Under the pieces are notes generated by a model, which worked only from the letters and a program-made list of their open reading frames with translations, was not told where the DNA came from and searched no databases. This document shows, piece after piece, positions 22,496 through 35,031 of a DNA stretch of 64,000 bases; the first letter of the stretch is position 1; each line of letters begins with the position of its first letter. The stretch is from Cerrena zonata (Eukaryota > Basidiomycota > Agaricomycetes > Polyporales > Cerrenaceae): contig JASBNA010000014.1 of the NCBI GenBank assembly GCA_038087015.1, forward strand, positions 558,001 through 622,000, written 5' to 3'. A program made the position numbers and the translations under genes.

Positions 22496-23159
22496 TTGTT
22501 TTGAGGAAGCTATTATGATAATATGTGAGGGAGTAAATAGCATATTATAAAGTAGTTCAGAGCAGTGGTTATAGTGCCTGGAGGAACACTATAACCACTG
22601 GTGAGTGAGTGCAATAATTATGAGGATAATGAGAGCAGTGGTTATAGTGCCTGGAGGGACACTATAACCACTGGTGAGTGAGTGAAATAATTATGGGGAT
22701 AATGAGAGCAGTGGTTATAATGACTTGAGTGCCACTATAACCACTGGTGAGTGAGGGAAATAATTATGAGAATAATGAGAGCAGTGATTATAGTGCCTTG
22801 AGTGTTATTATAATCACTGTCTGCACAAAGTGAATGTTATACATCTGATATGGTCAGTCATTATAGTGCCATTCTCTATTCTATAATCTCTGCTTGATTG
22901 TGTATATAATATGCTTACATTGTGCTTGACAGCCAGTTATAATATTACCATCATGTGAGCATCCTTCATTACAATGCCCCATATCATTATAACCACTGCT
23001 TGCCAGATAATAATAATATCCATCATAACACCCCTTCATTATATTTGCCATTATTGTGTTTTGTGCACTGTTATATTCAATATGACACCTCTTCACATTC
23101 TGCAAATGAACCTCTGCACACTCTGCAGCTATTATATATAATTCTGTCAGGTACTAGTG
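22496..23159 (-). repeat. Right terminal inverted repeat of the KDZ element
   Basis: 664 bp, inverted relative to 9876-11634. It carries only four hairpin units (22560-22830), including the same diverged outermost unit as the left end. Aligning the two ends leaves a difference of exactly 1,095 bp, or fifteen 73-bp units. Confidence 0.9.
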
Positions 23160-23166
23160 AAACTTA
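23159..23166. repeat. Right target-site duplication of the KDZ element
   Basis: GAAACTTA directly after the right inverted repeat, matching 9868-9875. Confidence 0.8.
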
Positions 23167-23199
23167 AACTTGAAAATCTTGCTATAAGTGAATATCAAG

Positions 23200-24480
23200 A
23201 CAGGACTGTAAACACGGTAAATCAATAATTCTATTGAATACTGCGATGCTTCATCCAGAGTTAGTCACTGGACTGCACAAGCACGAGATAAGATGGAAGG
23301 TCTTATTGTTACGTTACTTCTGGCACGACGATCGCCTGATAGACAAGATACGAGGGATTGGACGAAGGCGGCTCAATTGTCGTGCAACACGATACGTCGG
23401 AATCAGGAGTTTACACTGTGTCTAGGGTTAGTAAGAGCGAGAATCAGCAGTCATTGCGGGTGGTTGTTGGACATTTGTCAGTGGCTGGCTAGGTAGTTCC
23501 ATGAACCTGTGTCTTGGTACGAGTAGAGTGTGATAGGGATGGTGTTCAGATCCGAAATCTGTATGAATCATAGAATCAATCTTGAGGACAAGAAAGAAAT
23601 GGCCATCAGATAAGAGGTATGGACAGGCCAAGTTAACTAGGGAGTGCATGAGGGGATGTCAGGACGAGGCGGACGAAGAAGCATTATGGTGTCCATCAGT
23701 AAAGCTGACTTTCGGGAGACATAGGTGGTAAGGCAGAGTTGCCAAGTTGGTCTCTGCAATTTCGTCGAGAACGCCCTCGAACCTGCATAGTACGATGTTC
23801 TGTTCGACATGCGGTGTCCAGCCGTATATTCTTATTGGAGAAGAGGACTGGTATCATTTTGTCTACTGTAAATGTTGATCAGGAGGGAAGGTTAGAAGAG
23901 GCGTATCATGACGTACCATGGGGAAAAACAAACTTCTGTCACATCGAGTGAACAAGCTTGCACCGCTTTTTCGATTCGGCTTGAGAAATGAGCACGTCAA
24001 TGAGGAATCCCCTTGCTTGTGTGCACCGAATCGAGGACAGCAGTGATTTGAAAACGATTCGAAACAAGACTGAGAACAGAGACATGGACGAGTGGTTAAA
24101 TGACTGAGGAGAGAAAGAGAACACATGGCGGACGACGAGGACGATAAAGAGAACTTGGGAACATTCGTCAACACGGAGGGTAAGGGCGATCAAGCCAATG
24201 TTAACTAATGTAATTGAACTGGGTCGAGGGTGGACGGGGAGAGTTGAAAGTGGTAGTAGTAGTAATGGAGGTCGAATGAACGACTTGTCTGAGTGAGTGG
24301 TGGGTGCTGGGCTACTGCAGTGGCTGATGTCGATGTCTGGGACTGATGATGTCACCGATCGATGAGAGTCAGCGGCTACATCTGTTGCTCACTCTTGCTT
24401 GCTTCTCTTCGCTCACTCTCTGATATATCGACAATTCGGTACCATATCTACTTCTCAGGTCTTCAGACCACGTTAACTAA
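23200..24480 (-). pseudogene. Decayed ZIP-like relic, inverted copy of the degenerate repeat family
   Basis: On the minus strand, 24075-24190 encodes IGLIALTLRVDE then VLFIVLVVRH, close to IGLTLAVDE / ILFVVLVFH of the intact ZIP gene (exon 5). Further downstream (about 23640-23440) the nucleotide sequence matches the repeat unit near 42520-42600, sharing TCCTGACATC and ATACCTCTTATC. The sequence near 24330-24360 matches the GGTGACGTCATCAGTCCCAG motif of the other units, with one change. No open gene remains. Confidence 0.55.
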
Positions 24481-26523
24481 TGAACTCTGCTAAGGTCGCC
24501 GCCTCCTTCCCGTCGAAGACCTATCGATTCCGAGTCCATACGCCTTTCCCTCATTTTTACCTCAGAGTTCATTCACAACATGAATTGATACCACCGCGCC
24601 TTGTACGTATTGTCTCTATTTATATAATGTTTCTGTCGTTCTGAACGGAGCTGTCCTCTATATTTACAGATTGACGACACCTTCCCTAAGGTCTTGAACT
24701 TCAGTCTTGATCCCGCTAACCCCGATGGTGCTACATCCCAAGATGTCGCTCTCTTATAGCGTACACCACGTTTTGCTATCCGGTCTGGCCTTCCCCTACC
24801 TCTCCTCCTCACCGGTGGCCCATCTTTGTCATCTCGCGCGCAAGTTCCAATGGTTTTAGGTTATCTCTGTAGACGAATCGAATCCGTCGCCTCTTCCCCA
24901 TTTGTTGCCAGCACCTTATCGATAACCATTCACGAATGGCGCCGTAGGACATCATTCGGCCCACTCCATTGCAATTTGCATATGGTCAAACACCGCCTTC
25001 GACCCAGCCCCAATTTCCTGCATCGTATCAAAGTCAATAGTAGGAGACAAACTATCCTCCTTCGAACTCGTTTTCTATGTAGCCATATGAGTTAATGGTG
25101 CATCTTACAGAGGTGGCCTCGGTATTAACTTTGTCGACACTAGTTGCAGGCGTAATTCTTAAACTCACAACGAAACTAGAATAACTTCGATTATTTACTC
25201 GTTCAAGGGTATTGGTGGTCGTCCAGAGGATATAGTCCTTCTAGTGGCTTGGAGTATGGAGATCTGTATACCCCTGGTGCGTTATCCTGACGAACTCGTA
25301 CAATCTGTACCCGCTCACAACATAATATCTCACCTCCTTAAGTAACCATCGATTATCTTCGGTAGTCGTACAGTACTGCAAATGGAGCATGGATCCCCTC
25401 CTCTAGATGCGCCTCACCTTCATCCTCAGGCCATGGAAAAGCTGCCATCTTACTGAATTTAACTCGGTCGATCACTCAGTACTCGGCTCATTTATTCCCA
25501 ATGGCTCTCGGTCGTATCGTCTGACAATGTCTGGTCGACAAGCTAGCTACTGGGAATCTCTCCAACATCCGTCTTTATGTTGGATAATCACTCGCGATAC
25601 CAAGACCTCTCCAATAGCCCCTGGTCGTGTCATCCGAGGATGTCTCGTCGATAAACTGACTACTAGGACCCTCTCCGATGTTCGTCTTGATAATGGAAGG
25701 TGACTCGTGTTATCAAGACTTCTCTAGCTCACTTGGCGCAACATTCTAATATCGCTTGTTCGTATCGAGATCACATCCGTATGTTGAGTGTTGACCTACC
25801 AATTCACGGTTTCCTTTCGACGAACAGGGGGCGGTCTGACTGTTGTACTTTCTTGAAGCTCGAGGGAGCCATTGATCAGCTCGCTTCGGCTCAATGCGGT
25901 CAGCAGAACTATCTGGCGTCACCAACTCTTATTCTCACAAATGAGGTTCCAGATTCATTGTGAGCTCTTCAATTTCTTCTGTTTCAGGCCCTCATTTTCT
26001 AGCTGCCACGATGGTGAGAGCATAGAAATGTGGAGAGAGATGGAATCAAATTCCTGTATTTCCTTTCGAGTACGTGTACAGGCTAGATTGGATAACATAT
26101 ATGACTCGAACACGAGAAAGAGAGAGAAATCGAGAGTTGTCCAGGCATGTCTATCACCATTTATTAGAAGTTGACAAAGAGAGGGGACATACAGATAAAG
26201 TCAGAGAATATCGTGCCATTGAGCATGGTAAAAGATGGTGTTTGAAGTTGTTTGTCCCTGCGAAGATGAACTCCTGCACCGCCCCGCGCAACCACGGTCA
26301 CATCCTTTCTGCTCGACTCGAAACCTCTGGGAGCACTTGCTACGAGCCATATCCAGGTACTACAGGCTGCTAAGACCAAGCTCAGTTTTGAACCATTACC
26401 GTCCTTCTTGTGAAACATGTGCGTACGATTTCGAACCTCCTTCTCTATTCAGTCCTGAGCTTTCAATATTTCAATGCTGTAGTCCGCTGCCTAAGAACTT
26501 ATGGTATTCTCTCTGTGGACACC
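24481..26523. other. Region without a recognised gene; one diverged tandem duplication
   Basis: Only short ORFs without family features. Two segments starting near 25511 and 25624 (period about 113 bp) are diverged copies of each other, both running GTCGT(A/G)TC...CTCTCC..CATT/GTTCGTCTT. The upper part may continue the inverted repeat unit. Confidence 0.35.
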
Positions 26524-29030
26524 ATGTCAACCTCTTCTTTGAAGTCTCCCACAAACGGGACGTCAAAGAAAACACGCTCTAGAAACCAGTACAGTACACT
26601 TGCTCATACCGCATATGGTAATACCGCATAATTCTCATAATGCATGGGAATGTGGAGGGTCCCAACTCGGGAGGCGGGGAATTTGGAAGAAATGTGCATA
26701 TTGCATAATGCATAGCCTTGAGGGCCGATTATGCATTACCACGGAGCAATTTTGGGGGATGGGAACGTATTTACCTTCCAAAAATGGATGTTTCACCTGA
26801 GGTATTTCAAAGATCTGACACAAAATCATGAGTATTAATGCATATAATATGATATATCACTATATTACGGAGATTGTCACCTGAATCTATGTTAGAATTA
26901 TAAGTTTTCTCGTGTATTCTCATGCTTAGATTGATATTAAGCTATCGCTTAATCACATGATCTTTTAGGCGCCCGCTGCATATTACATATTTCTCATAAT
27001 GCATAGGGTTAGGGTGTCTCCCGACGATATGCAGTATGAGCAAGTGTACTGTACCAGCATAATATTCCCCGGTTTATATTAAGACTTTATGCAACCGGAC
27101 CGCATTTGTAAGCATCTATGTACTGTCTTAGAGATGTGTTGAAGGGTTTAAATGATAGAAATTGCTCTAAAGGTCCAGCAAAGCACGGAAGAAGAAACAC
27201 GTGTCTGATTTACAGACAGTGTGGTATTACGATGTTGCGACACAATCCTTGGACAAACGTCCCATCAATAATGTGTACGGAACGATGAACCTGTACAGAG
27301 ATTTACGCAACACCGTTGATGTGGACGAGCTGGAAAAGAAGCTTGCGGTACTGGAGAATGCCGCAGCAACAGTTATCAGACAAGTTTATGATTGTACTAC
27401 GTCAACAATCAACCTGCGTCGGGAACAAGTAAACTATCTTAGAAAATTCATGTTCGTAATGCACTACCGCTCCTATCCAGAGACTTACTTCGACCCCACC
27501 ATGAACAATGAGGCAAATGCTTGGGTAGAAGAGCTCTTGAAACGGGAGCATCTTAGCACACCGATTGAAGCATGGCTCCATATTCTCCGCTACTACCTCG
27601 ACACGGATCATCGAGACATATTAATACACGGTGAGGAAGCTGTGGAGAAGGTGTCAAATATGATTAGGTCAAGAGGCATCTACCATATTCCTCCTGATCT
27701 CAAGCACTACGAAGCTATAGCCTACCGGTCACAAGGCGACTATTACTATCTTGGATTTTGGGAAGCGGCAGACGAGGGCGAGTTCGTCTTGACCAATAAC
27801 GGGTTTGGTCTTTGGGAAGGAATACATACTGGGTTTGAGGCAATCCATCGCATATTCCCAATGGGTCCTCGAATAGTGGCCATCCTCCGATCCAATATGC
27901 ACCGGTCACAACTCGATCCCAGTCGTCATTCATTACCTTTCACTAGTCAACTTCTAAATATTCCATTGCCTCCTCCTGTTCCACTGACATACAATTTCAA
28001 TAACCTGCAACTTACGGATTTAGCGATGCATCGTGCCTCTCCCGAGGCACTCAAGGATATTTTCTCACTGTCTATCATCAAGTTGACAGCTGCCCAGACT
28101 TCATCAGTCAACTCCGTTTTGCTTTGCAACGTCCGTGAAGCAGGAGCAATGACATTTCTATCTCGTCCTATCATGCTTAAGACGCTTGAGGACTTCGCCG
28201 TCGAGTGTGTCGTGAAGCCCTTCCTGTCTAATAGCTTCGACAAATTCATCCCTCTAGTCAAACAGCTATGCTCATTGGAGGACGAGACAGCTGCTGATTC
28301 TGGCATCCCTTCTACAACACCCGTCCCTGTGGCCGAGGCGTCCTCCGCAATCACATCTGAAAATGTTGTGGATAACCCCGGTGGTGCAAAGATGAAATCA
28401 ACTTTCGATCGTCACCTCTCTGGCTTATTTAGACGGGGATTATCACTCACTGATCCTTCCACCACGAAACCTCATCAATCTTCCACCAAAACATCAATAT
28501 CCCTCGAAGATGCAGTAGCAGCTATTGACAAATCGCTCGATGATTTCTTTCAACCAATACCGGTTTTCGAGGATAACTCATTCCCTTCTTCGTATGATCA
28601 AGGTCGTCGCCTGTGGGATTGCTACAGCAATATTCCTTCACATGATGTCCACCCATTCGCCGAGCACTGCGAAAAGATGATCGGTGGATGTATCTCTAAT
28701 TTCAAAGCTACATTAGGACCTCCCCCTCCGACCTTTCGACCACGCAATTCTGCTCGTCTTCCGATGCATCTAGACCATGACTCCTCCAGGATAATCATGG
28801 ACTTCGCGTTCGGAATATTAGAAATGATTGATTTCGAGATCGAGACATGGAGCTCCCGGTCGAACATCGGTAGTCCGGAGGATGTCTATAAGGATTGGGG
28901 ATACGCAACGAAGGTCGTCGTTGCGTTTGGATGCCTGACTTGGGTACTACAGAACCGCCATGATCTTCTCCAAACCTCATGTCCTGGACTTGGACTGGAC
29001 AAATTAATCATGGGTCGTTCGACCGAGTAA
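26524..29030 (+). pseudogene. DUF4238-family protein gene disrupted by a MITE
   Basis: Coding pieces: 26524-26591, then after the MITE 27054-27107, an intron 27108-27172 (GTAAGC...TAAAG), then 27173-29030. Leaving out the MITE and one TA copy gives 660 codons in frame including the stop. The short N-terminal piece is followed by QHNIPRFILRLYATG, the start motif of DUF4238. VWYYDVATQ and RPINNVYG follow, and later EFVLTNNGFGLWEG and IFPMGPRIVAIL, all typical of the family. Function is unknown; the family occurs in bacteria and is expanded in basidiomycetes. The insertion in codon 23 brings in-frame stops (first at 26629-26631). The rest of the frame is undamaged, so the disruption looks recent. 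Translation could only restart downstream. Confidence 0.82.
26592..27051 (+). mobile_element. MITE copy 1 (460 bp, Tc1/mariner- or pogo-like ends, TA duplication)
   Basis: Inverted repeats of about 26 bp: CAGTACACTTGCTCATAC then C/T GCATAT, with one mismatch between ends. TA lies at 26590-26591 and 27052-27053. No transposase is encoded. A second 460-bp copy is at 49428-49887. It sits inside codon 23 of the DUF4238 gene. Confidence 0.9.
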
Positions 29031-32000
29031 GACATTCAGGACCCGCTATTGAGCTACAACGAGTAAGTACATCGACACCAAGTATTGCGACAGCGGCTTC
29101 GATGTGTTTTTTGTTAATTTCACCTACTGAACAGACAAACAAGCAATGTATTCATAGTATATGCTGTATTTATTCAAATCATGTTATTTCGTGGTTGATC
29201 TACTATCAGGTGGACGTAGTCAGTAGCCTGTGATTTGGTTTCCGAGAATATCCGTTCAAATGGACTTCATAAATTAGATATTCGTATGATATTCTCGGGT
29301 GGTTTGATACATCTTTCTCCTCTTTCGGATTAACTATTTGCAGGTATCAGAGGTCGCGAACGACGCACCTGCGGGAGATTAAACTAGTAGATATTGATCT
29401 AGAGTTCGTTGTATGGTGGATCAAATTTACGGGATCGTGTACATTTGAATCTAGAAATAATAGTCGGCTTATTTAAACGGAAATTGACTGGAAGCATCCT
29501 TGGGAGGGACTTTCTGCATCGACGTCTTCAAGAATGAGAGAATCATCATGAGAATAGGCATAGATGACAATACCAGATGATCTTTCTTTCTCTGGATTGT
29601 CTCGTCTGAAAAATAACTGATGAGCCCAAAAAAGGATTACAACGTGCCGATAGTATACGCTTTAGAATCGGGGTCTTGTATGGGCATTGAGGAGATAGTA
29701 GAAGTGTAGGTCTCGTAGAAACAAAGATAGTTGGTCGCAGAAATATCGCCCAACAATAGGGTAAAGTTGACAGCACCTCACTTTGTATCTGTCAAAGCTA
29801 GATTCCTGAGTGGCTCGCATGTCAAGTCATTGAGCTTACATTGGAGGATCACTGTTATGAACGTTAGGGTTCTCATTGGAGGCTGATATCGCTCACTCGT
29901 CGAGATAGGGCAGATAGGACAACGGTCCCTACCAACCGTCATCGCCTAAATATTTGACTTGGACGAGTACCCGCACCCTGTCGAGGCGGTAGCTAGGTAA
30001 AGCGACAAGTGAGTAAACTAAAACTCCAGCTAGAGATTGTCAGGAGGTTACACAAGTAGGAAAATGCGCAGATCTCTGTCTCTGTGAGGCAAAGAATGAG
30101 TCTGCGTTGCCGAGTTGTGAGATCAATTTTGAGGTTGACGGAGAGAACGTGGTGTTTTCAGGTTTGCTTCGAAGTGGAGATCAACCGTTTACGAGTATTC
30201 TGTATTGTTCAAATCATGTCAAGTAAGCCAAAAAGCGAAGGCGTGAGAAACGATGGACTAAGAATGAGGACACGAAAGGAGATCTCATTAACTATGATGA
30301 GTAAGTGAAGACATACGGAAGGAGGCTGTACAGAGTTACCTTTCTCGTACAATGTACGGTATACTACTACTAGAACTAACGACGTCACCGATCGAGGGCC
30401 CATCTGTTCCATCTTGTTACTCACTCTCGCTACATCGACAACTCGGTAATCTATGTACTCCCCAGGTCTTTTCAGACCATAGGTTTTGACCGGAGAGAAA
30501 GTTGTCCGGACGTTCCTTAGGATGAGAGCACTTCTGGATTTCGAATAGAGTGGGCGATTAGTTGCATAACAACCGATACCACGGTCTACAGCAGAGTCAA
30601 CCATGCCGGACAGAGGCGAAAATTAGAGCGAGATATAAACTTCGCTCGCTCGCTCGGTAGTCCCAATTTCCGTGCTGAAAGCTAATAAGGGGATGGCATG
30701 TTGGTTGGCTAGAAATAGAAATCAGGATCAGATAGATGAAATGGGTAAAACAGCAGTCGACATACATCTTCTCCCCGTGTCGAGTCAAGACATACTTCGA
30801 GAGTAGAGTCATCGGTAAGCAGATACGCTTGCACTACACTGATACCCGGGACGTATGTAGAAGAGGATATGGTAATACATGGAGCCGACGAGGACGAAGA
30901 CGATAGCTAGAGAGCGATGGAGGTGGATGTCATCTCTACGCAAATAGAAACACGGTGAGTTACGGTCCATCCGAAGGAGGTACGAGAAGCATTAGGGAGA
31001 CAGGATGGATGGAGATGTTCTAATCTAGGTTGAGTTGCAGCGGAAGGGGGATTATCCTGTGCAGGGACGTTAGTATTTGTGTTATGATTAGAACCGGATA
31101 TCACTCGATGCACCGATGTGTTGTCCAAGGATCCGAAACCTCACGATAAACATATTGGACGTGGTTCGGCTAGCGGTAATCACCAGAAGAACGTAGATTG
31201 AATCATGGTCTACGAGGCTCTGCTGTAGACAAGTCGACTAGGCAGGAGTAAAAAATACTGCCGGCATAAATGCAGGACAGACGACAGAAGAATCGTATAC
31301 TCCATTTACAGTAGTCGGTCGACCGAGCTAGTACGGCAACCCGCTCATTCAGTCAAATACTACATCACCTCCGGCGTACCAATCGCCCGAGACAAGGCGA
31401 GATGCAAAGAGCGAGACCCATACCAGTACCAATGTATGAAACCACCCACATCAACGGTCGTGTGATACAACACATACAATTGATGTTCGAACATTGACAT
31501 CGGGTCAAACCAAGCCCACGACAAGAGCAGTAGAGTTCAGTCGGTACCTCCCCAGTCATCAGGAACAACATTCGATGTGGGTGGTTGTTTGACGTTTTGG
31601 CAGGTCGGGCTCTATAGTTCCCTGCATTTGTATGCTTTGGTGTCAGTGTGCGAACGGAGTCTGAGTGTAAAAGTTTGTATGGCCGAGTCACGGGTCGCCG
31701 TATGCCGACTATAGGGGAGATGGACCGGTGATGAGGAAGAGTCGCAGTATAGGTAGAAAAGCCAAGACGACTCGTTGACGCGGGGAGAGATGATAGGACG
31801 AGATGAGATGAATAAAAGACCGTTGTCGTACTGGCTAGTAGCGTTGTATTTGTTTGAAAATCTCGGTAACAAGAACCCTCAGGTCGAATACACCTCTGAA
31901 CCTGCACAGTCCCAAGTATCTAATATGTTGGTCGACGTGCGGGGTTAGAGTGATGTCTTGAGCCAAGAGGCCGGTGATCTTTGTTCCTGCTGCAACGGCT

Positions 32001-32817
32001 AGCTAAGACAAGACGGCAGGTTCGGAGAAGACGTAGCTTGTGAGTTTATCAAAAGAAGAAACAAGCTTTGACCACGTTGAAAGGGAAACCCTACACCCAA
32101 AATCCGAAATAGCCTAGATGAGAAGGAGTACCACACCGATGAGGCATGGCAGGCAGGACGGGCGGCGAACGAATGGTACCTGATGAAATTGGATCAGAGG
32201 CAGGGTCTGTACACTTCACCGTGGACGCCATGAGTGGGGTTAAATGGCCTATTTGGGCTACCAGACTACCGGTTATTTGGTTAGTTTTCTCGTCAGGTGA
32301 GTGAAATTTGGCTTCATAATAGGTTCGAACTGTCAACGAGCACTCTGCTGGCATCAGGTAAACCGAGAGCGAGGGTCAGTGACAGCGATGGCCTGGCAAA
32401 GACGACGGGGAAACCGCACCAGTTGTATTAAAATAGCGGAAGGGCCGAGTCGGGACGGGCGAGTTGAAAACGATAGGCGGGTAAAACTACAACATGTCGA
32501 TAGGGTTTTGAAAATGATAGAGGTGCCGGGTGTTGGTGGTATTCGGCAGGAGATATGCAATACAGGGAGGCGTTGGAGGGCGATAACGAAATAGATTGGG
32601 ATCACTTTGAAACGGTGAAAGCATCGAATAGAGCGACGAGAGTGCTTTGGATCGACTCTACAAGAGCCGACAGAGTGACGTTACTGGCATTCGGTGCCAG
32701 TGTTCGTCAACTTTGGAACGAACTGGCAGGCTAACAGACGGGCCGTGATTGGATAGATCTGGACAGATGCAAGCAGGCCGGCGACTGGGAGGGTACTCTC
32801 GCGGTGGCATCAGCTTG
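29031..32817. other. 3.8 kb without a recognised gene; fragment of the degenerate repeat
   Basis: No ORF here shows a family signature. Around 30365-30480 the minus strand carries the CGATCGGTGACGTC motif, followed outward by sequence resembling 24340-24480 (ACAACTCGGTA, CAGGTCTTTTCAGACCA). This is therefore probably another inverted, very decayed copy of the repeat family. Confidence 0.4.
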
Positions 32818-32855
32818 GTGCGGATGCTTATGTCATCAATCAACCCCGAGGCCAG

Positions 32856-32992
32856 CCAATGGGAAGAGTGCAAATATGTCTCGAGTACCCGCACAGTCAC
32901 TGTGTACGAAAAGACTTTGGCCGGCAAGACAGAGGCACAGAGACAGACAAACAGGCACAGTCCCTCCATCCTCCCTCCCTCCTCGTTTAAAA
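32856..32992 (+). promoter_or_regulatory. Promoter of ZIP 1 (CCAAT and TATA-like elements)
   Basis: CCAAT at 32856-32860 and TTTAAAA at 32986-32992, about 53 bp before the ATG. Both are conserved at the same spacing upstream of ZIP 2 (54266-54270 and 54377-54383), in a pyrimidine-rich context. Confidence 0.5.
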
Positions 32993-33044
32993 CACCATCC
33001 CACAGCCGCCCTCCCTCCCATCCCTCGACACATCTTTTCCGACA

Positions 33045-34476
33045 ATGGCAAGAACTCATCGTTCCGTGCGCAGAGACGACGCCGAAGACGTCAATTGTGG
33101 CCCGGGTGGAGGCAGCGATGACCTCTTTGGCCTGAGGGTCGCCTCGATCTTCATCATCCTCATCGGCTCCATGTTCGGTGCCCTCTTCCCCGTGCTAGCG
33201 AGGAGGTCGAGATGGCTGAGCTCAAGGATACCGCGTGGTGTTTTCGATTTCGCAAAGTATTTTGGTAGTGGTGTTATTGTACGTCGTTTTTCATTTTTCG
33301 GATTCATTTATGCTTATACCATCTCTAGATTGCTACTGCTTTCATACACTTGCTCGACCCCGCCCTAGAAGCCCTCGGATCGCCTTGTCTCGATCCCGCG
33401 TGGGGAAACTATGTATGTCGACTGCTTTCTCAACTTCTTATTTCTCATTTGTCCTGATGTCCGTCCTCAGCCATACGCATTGGCCATTTCCCTCCTCTCC
33501 ATATTCCTCATCTTCATCGTCGAAATCGTCGCATTCCGATGGGGTACTGCGAAACTTGCGAAACTCGGCATCTCCCACGGTATGTTTTCCTCTTTTTCTC
33601 CTCATCGACTCTTCCTTACACACACTTTTTGTAGACGCACATGGTCACGGAATCGGCGGACATGCAGCCCACGGTCCTGAATCCAACCGTCAACTCGACC
33701 CAGACGCACCAACGTCGTCTGGAAATCCTGAACAAATCGAAAAGTTCCCCGCTGACCTCGAGTCGAATGCGTCGGATTCCAAGAAACACGGCCATGCACA
33801 TGCACACGAACTGAGTGTTGTGGAGTCGGCCGCTGCCCAGATTGTCGGTATCGCTATACTCGAGTTTGGTGTAATCTTGCACAGGTACGTTGGCCGTTAA
33901 TATGCCCGCAAAAAGATATTGATTATTTCTGTAGTATCTTGATTGGTCTGACTCTCGCTGTCGACGAGGACTTCAAAATCCTCTTCGTCGTTCTCGTCTT
34001 CCATCGTACGTCTCATATTTTCATTTCATGTCTTTATATCCGCTCACTCCCTCTCTAGAAACATTTGAAGGTCTCGGTGTCGGCTCTCGTCTCGCCTACA
34101 TGGACCTCCCCGCGAAATATTCATACGTTCCTATCATCGGTGCTCTACTCTACGGCATCACCACTCCTCTTGGTATCGCTGTCGGTCTTGGTGTAAGAAC
34201 GACTTACAACCCTGGAAGTACAACCGCTAGCATCGTCAGCGGTATCCTGGATGCCTTCAGTTCGGGTATCCTGATTTACACCGGTCTCGTCGAGGTATGT
34301 TCGCTTCCTACTGCACATTGAGTATACTTCTGACATGACCTCTCCTTTAGCTTCTCGCGCACGAGTTCCTTTTCAACAAAGAGGTGATCAACGGCTCAAA
34401 CGCCAAGCTAGCATACGCTATTGGATGCCTGATACTCGGGTGTGGAATCATGGCTCTCCTTGGCCGTTGGGCATGA
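33045..34476 (+). CDS. ZIP-family zinc/iron transporter 1 (Zrt1/Zrt2-like)
   Basis: Seven exons: 33045-33278, 33329-33412, 33471-33579, 33635-33884, 33935-34005, 34059-34294 and 34351-34476; 369 residues, frame kept. Eight hydrophobic segments are expected for the family. The first contains FIILIGSMFGALFPVL. A histidine-rich loop (HGHGIGGHAAHG, then HGHAHAH) separates the third and fourth. The fourth and fifth carry the metal-path motifs EFGVILHS and HQTFEGLG. The protein should import zinc or iron across the plasma membrane. It converges on receptor B with 555 bp between stop codons. No damage seen. Confidence 0.93.
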
Positions 34477-35031
34477 GCGTGAACAACCATTCGACTTTGT
34501 TCGTTCTCGCTTCGGTCGTCCTCTACGGAAGACCTGTCGCTTCAAGAGATTGGGTTATGATCATAGATCTCCCCGATGTTGCTCTTGTCTTCATTTGATA
34601 TTGGACTATGACTTTCTGCGGCATCTCTTGCATTCACTTAGATGAACTTTCCACATGCATGTCTTACACATCTACTCATGTCCTCATGGAGTCTCCATCC
34701 ATTGAGCATATCCATACTCCATGCTGCTTGACAGCTCTTATCTTTATGACACCAATCATCTTTACTTGCTTTCACCTATTCAACCATGTCTTCTGTTGTA
34801 GTTTGCAGCTTGTACCATGTTTGCTACTTACCTTTCTGTTTTTGGAGTGTTTGTAATGCTAATATTTGATGATGTTCATCTTACCTCAAAATCAATATTG
34901 AGATTTTTTAAAAACTTACAATTGAGAAATCTTAAGTTGGACACAAAATCAATTCTGAGCACTATTTCAATTCTCCTTCTGAAAAACTACAAATGTATAT
35001 ACATGTCAAACCAGGATTTGTGCATTCCTAA
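34477..35031. other. Convergent spacer between ZIP 1 and receptor B
   Basis: Holds both 3' UTRs. The half near the receptor is alignable with the 3' flanks of receptors A and C; the half near ZIP with the ZIP 2 flank. No gene. Confidence 0.6.

Larger units (their letters stand above)
9876..23159. mobile_element. KDZ-superfamily DNA transposon, 13.3 kb, apparently complete
   Basis: Bounded by inverted repeats starting CACTAGTACCTGACAG at both ends and by a 7-8 bp target duplication. It contains a transposase gene with an open frame (11666-15457, minus), two divergent cargo genes (17695-18943 minus; 19085-22133 plus), and subterminal hairpin repeats. The inverted repeats are 1,759 bp (left) and 664 bp (right), and the difference is 15 x 73 bp. 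A 225-bp stretch in both encodes the same 74-residue frame, so the ends are nearly identical. Together with open genes this points to a recent insertion by a possibly autonomous element. No TET/JBP dioxygenase gene, a frequent companion of basidiomycete KDZ elements, was seen. Confidence 0.9.

Noticed and set aside
9876..23159. TET/JBP dioxygenase expected as KDZ companion
   Set aside because: No gene with the metal-binding HxD...H pattern in a plausible fold was seen among the cargo genes.
27009..27017. GGGTTAGGG, possible telomere repeat
   Set aside because: A single occurrence inside the MITE, repeated only because the MITE is repeated.
31365..31907. 180-codon minus-strand ORF
   Set aside because: No recognisable domain, no splice-supported extension, and located in decayed repeat-like sequence.
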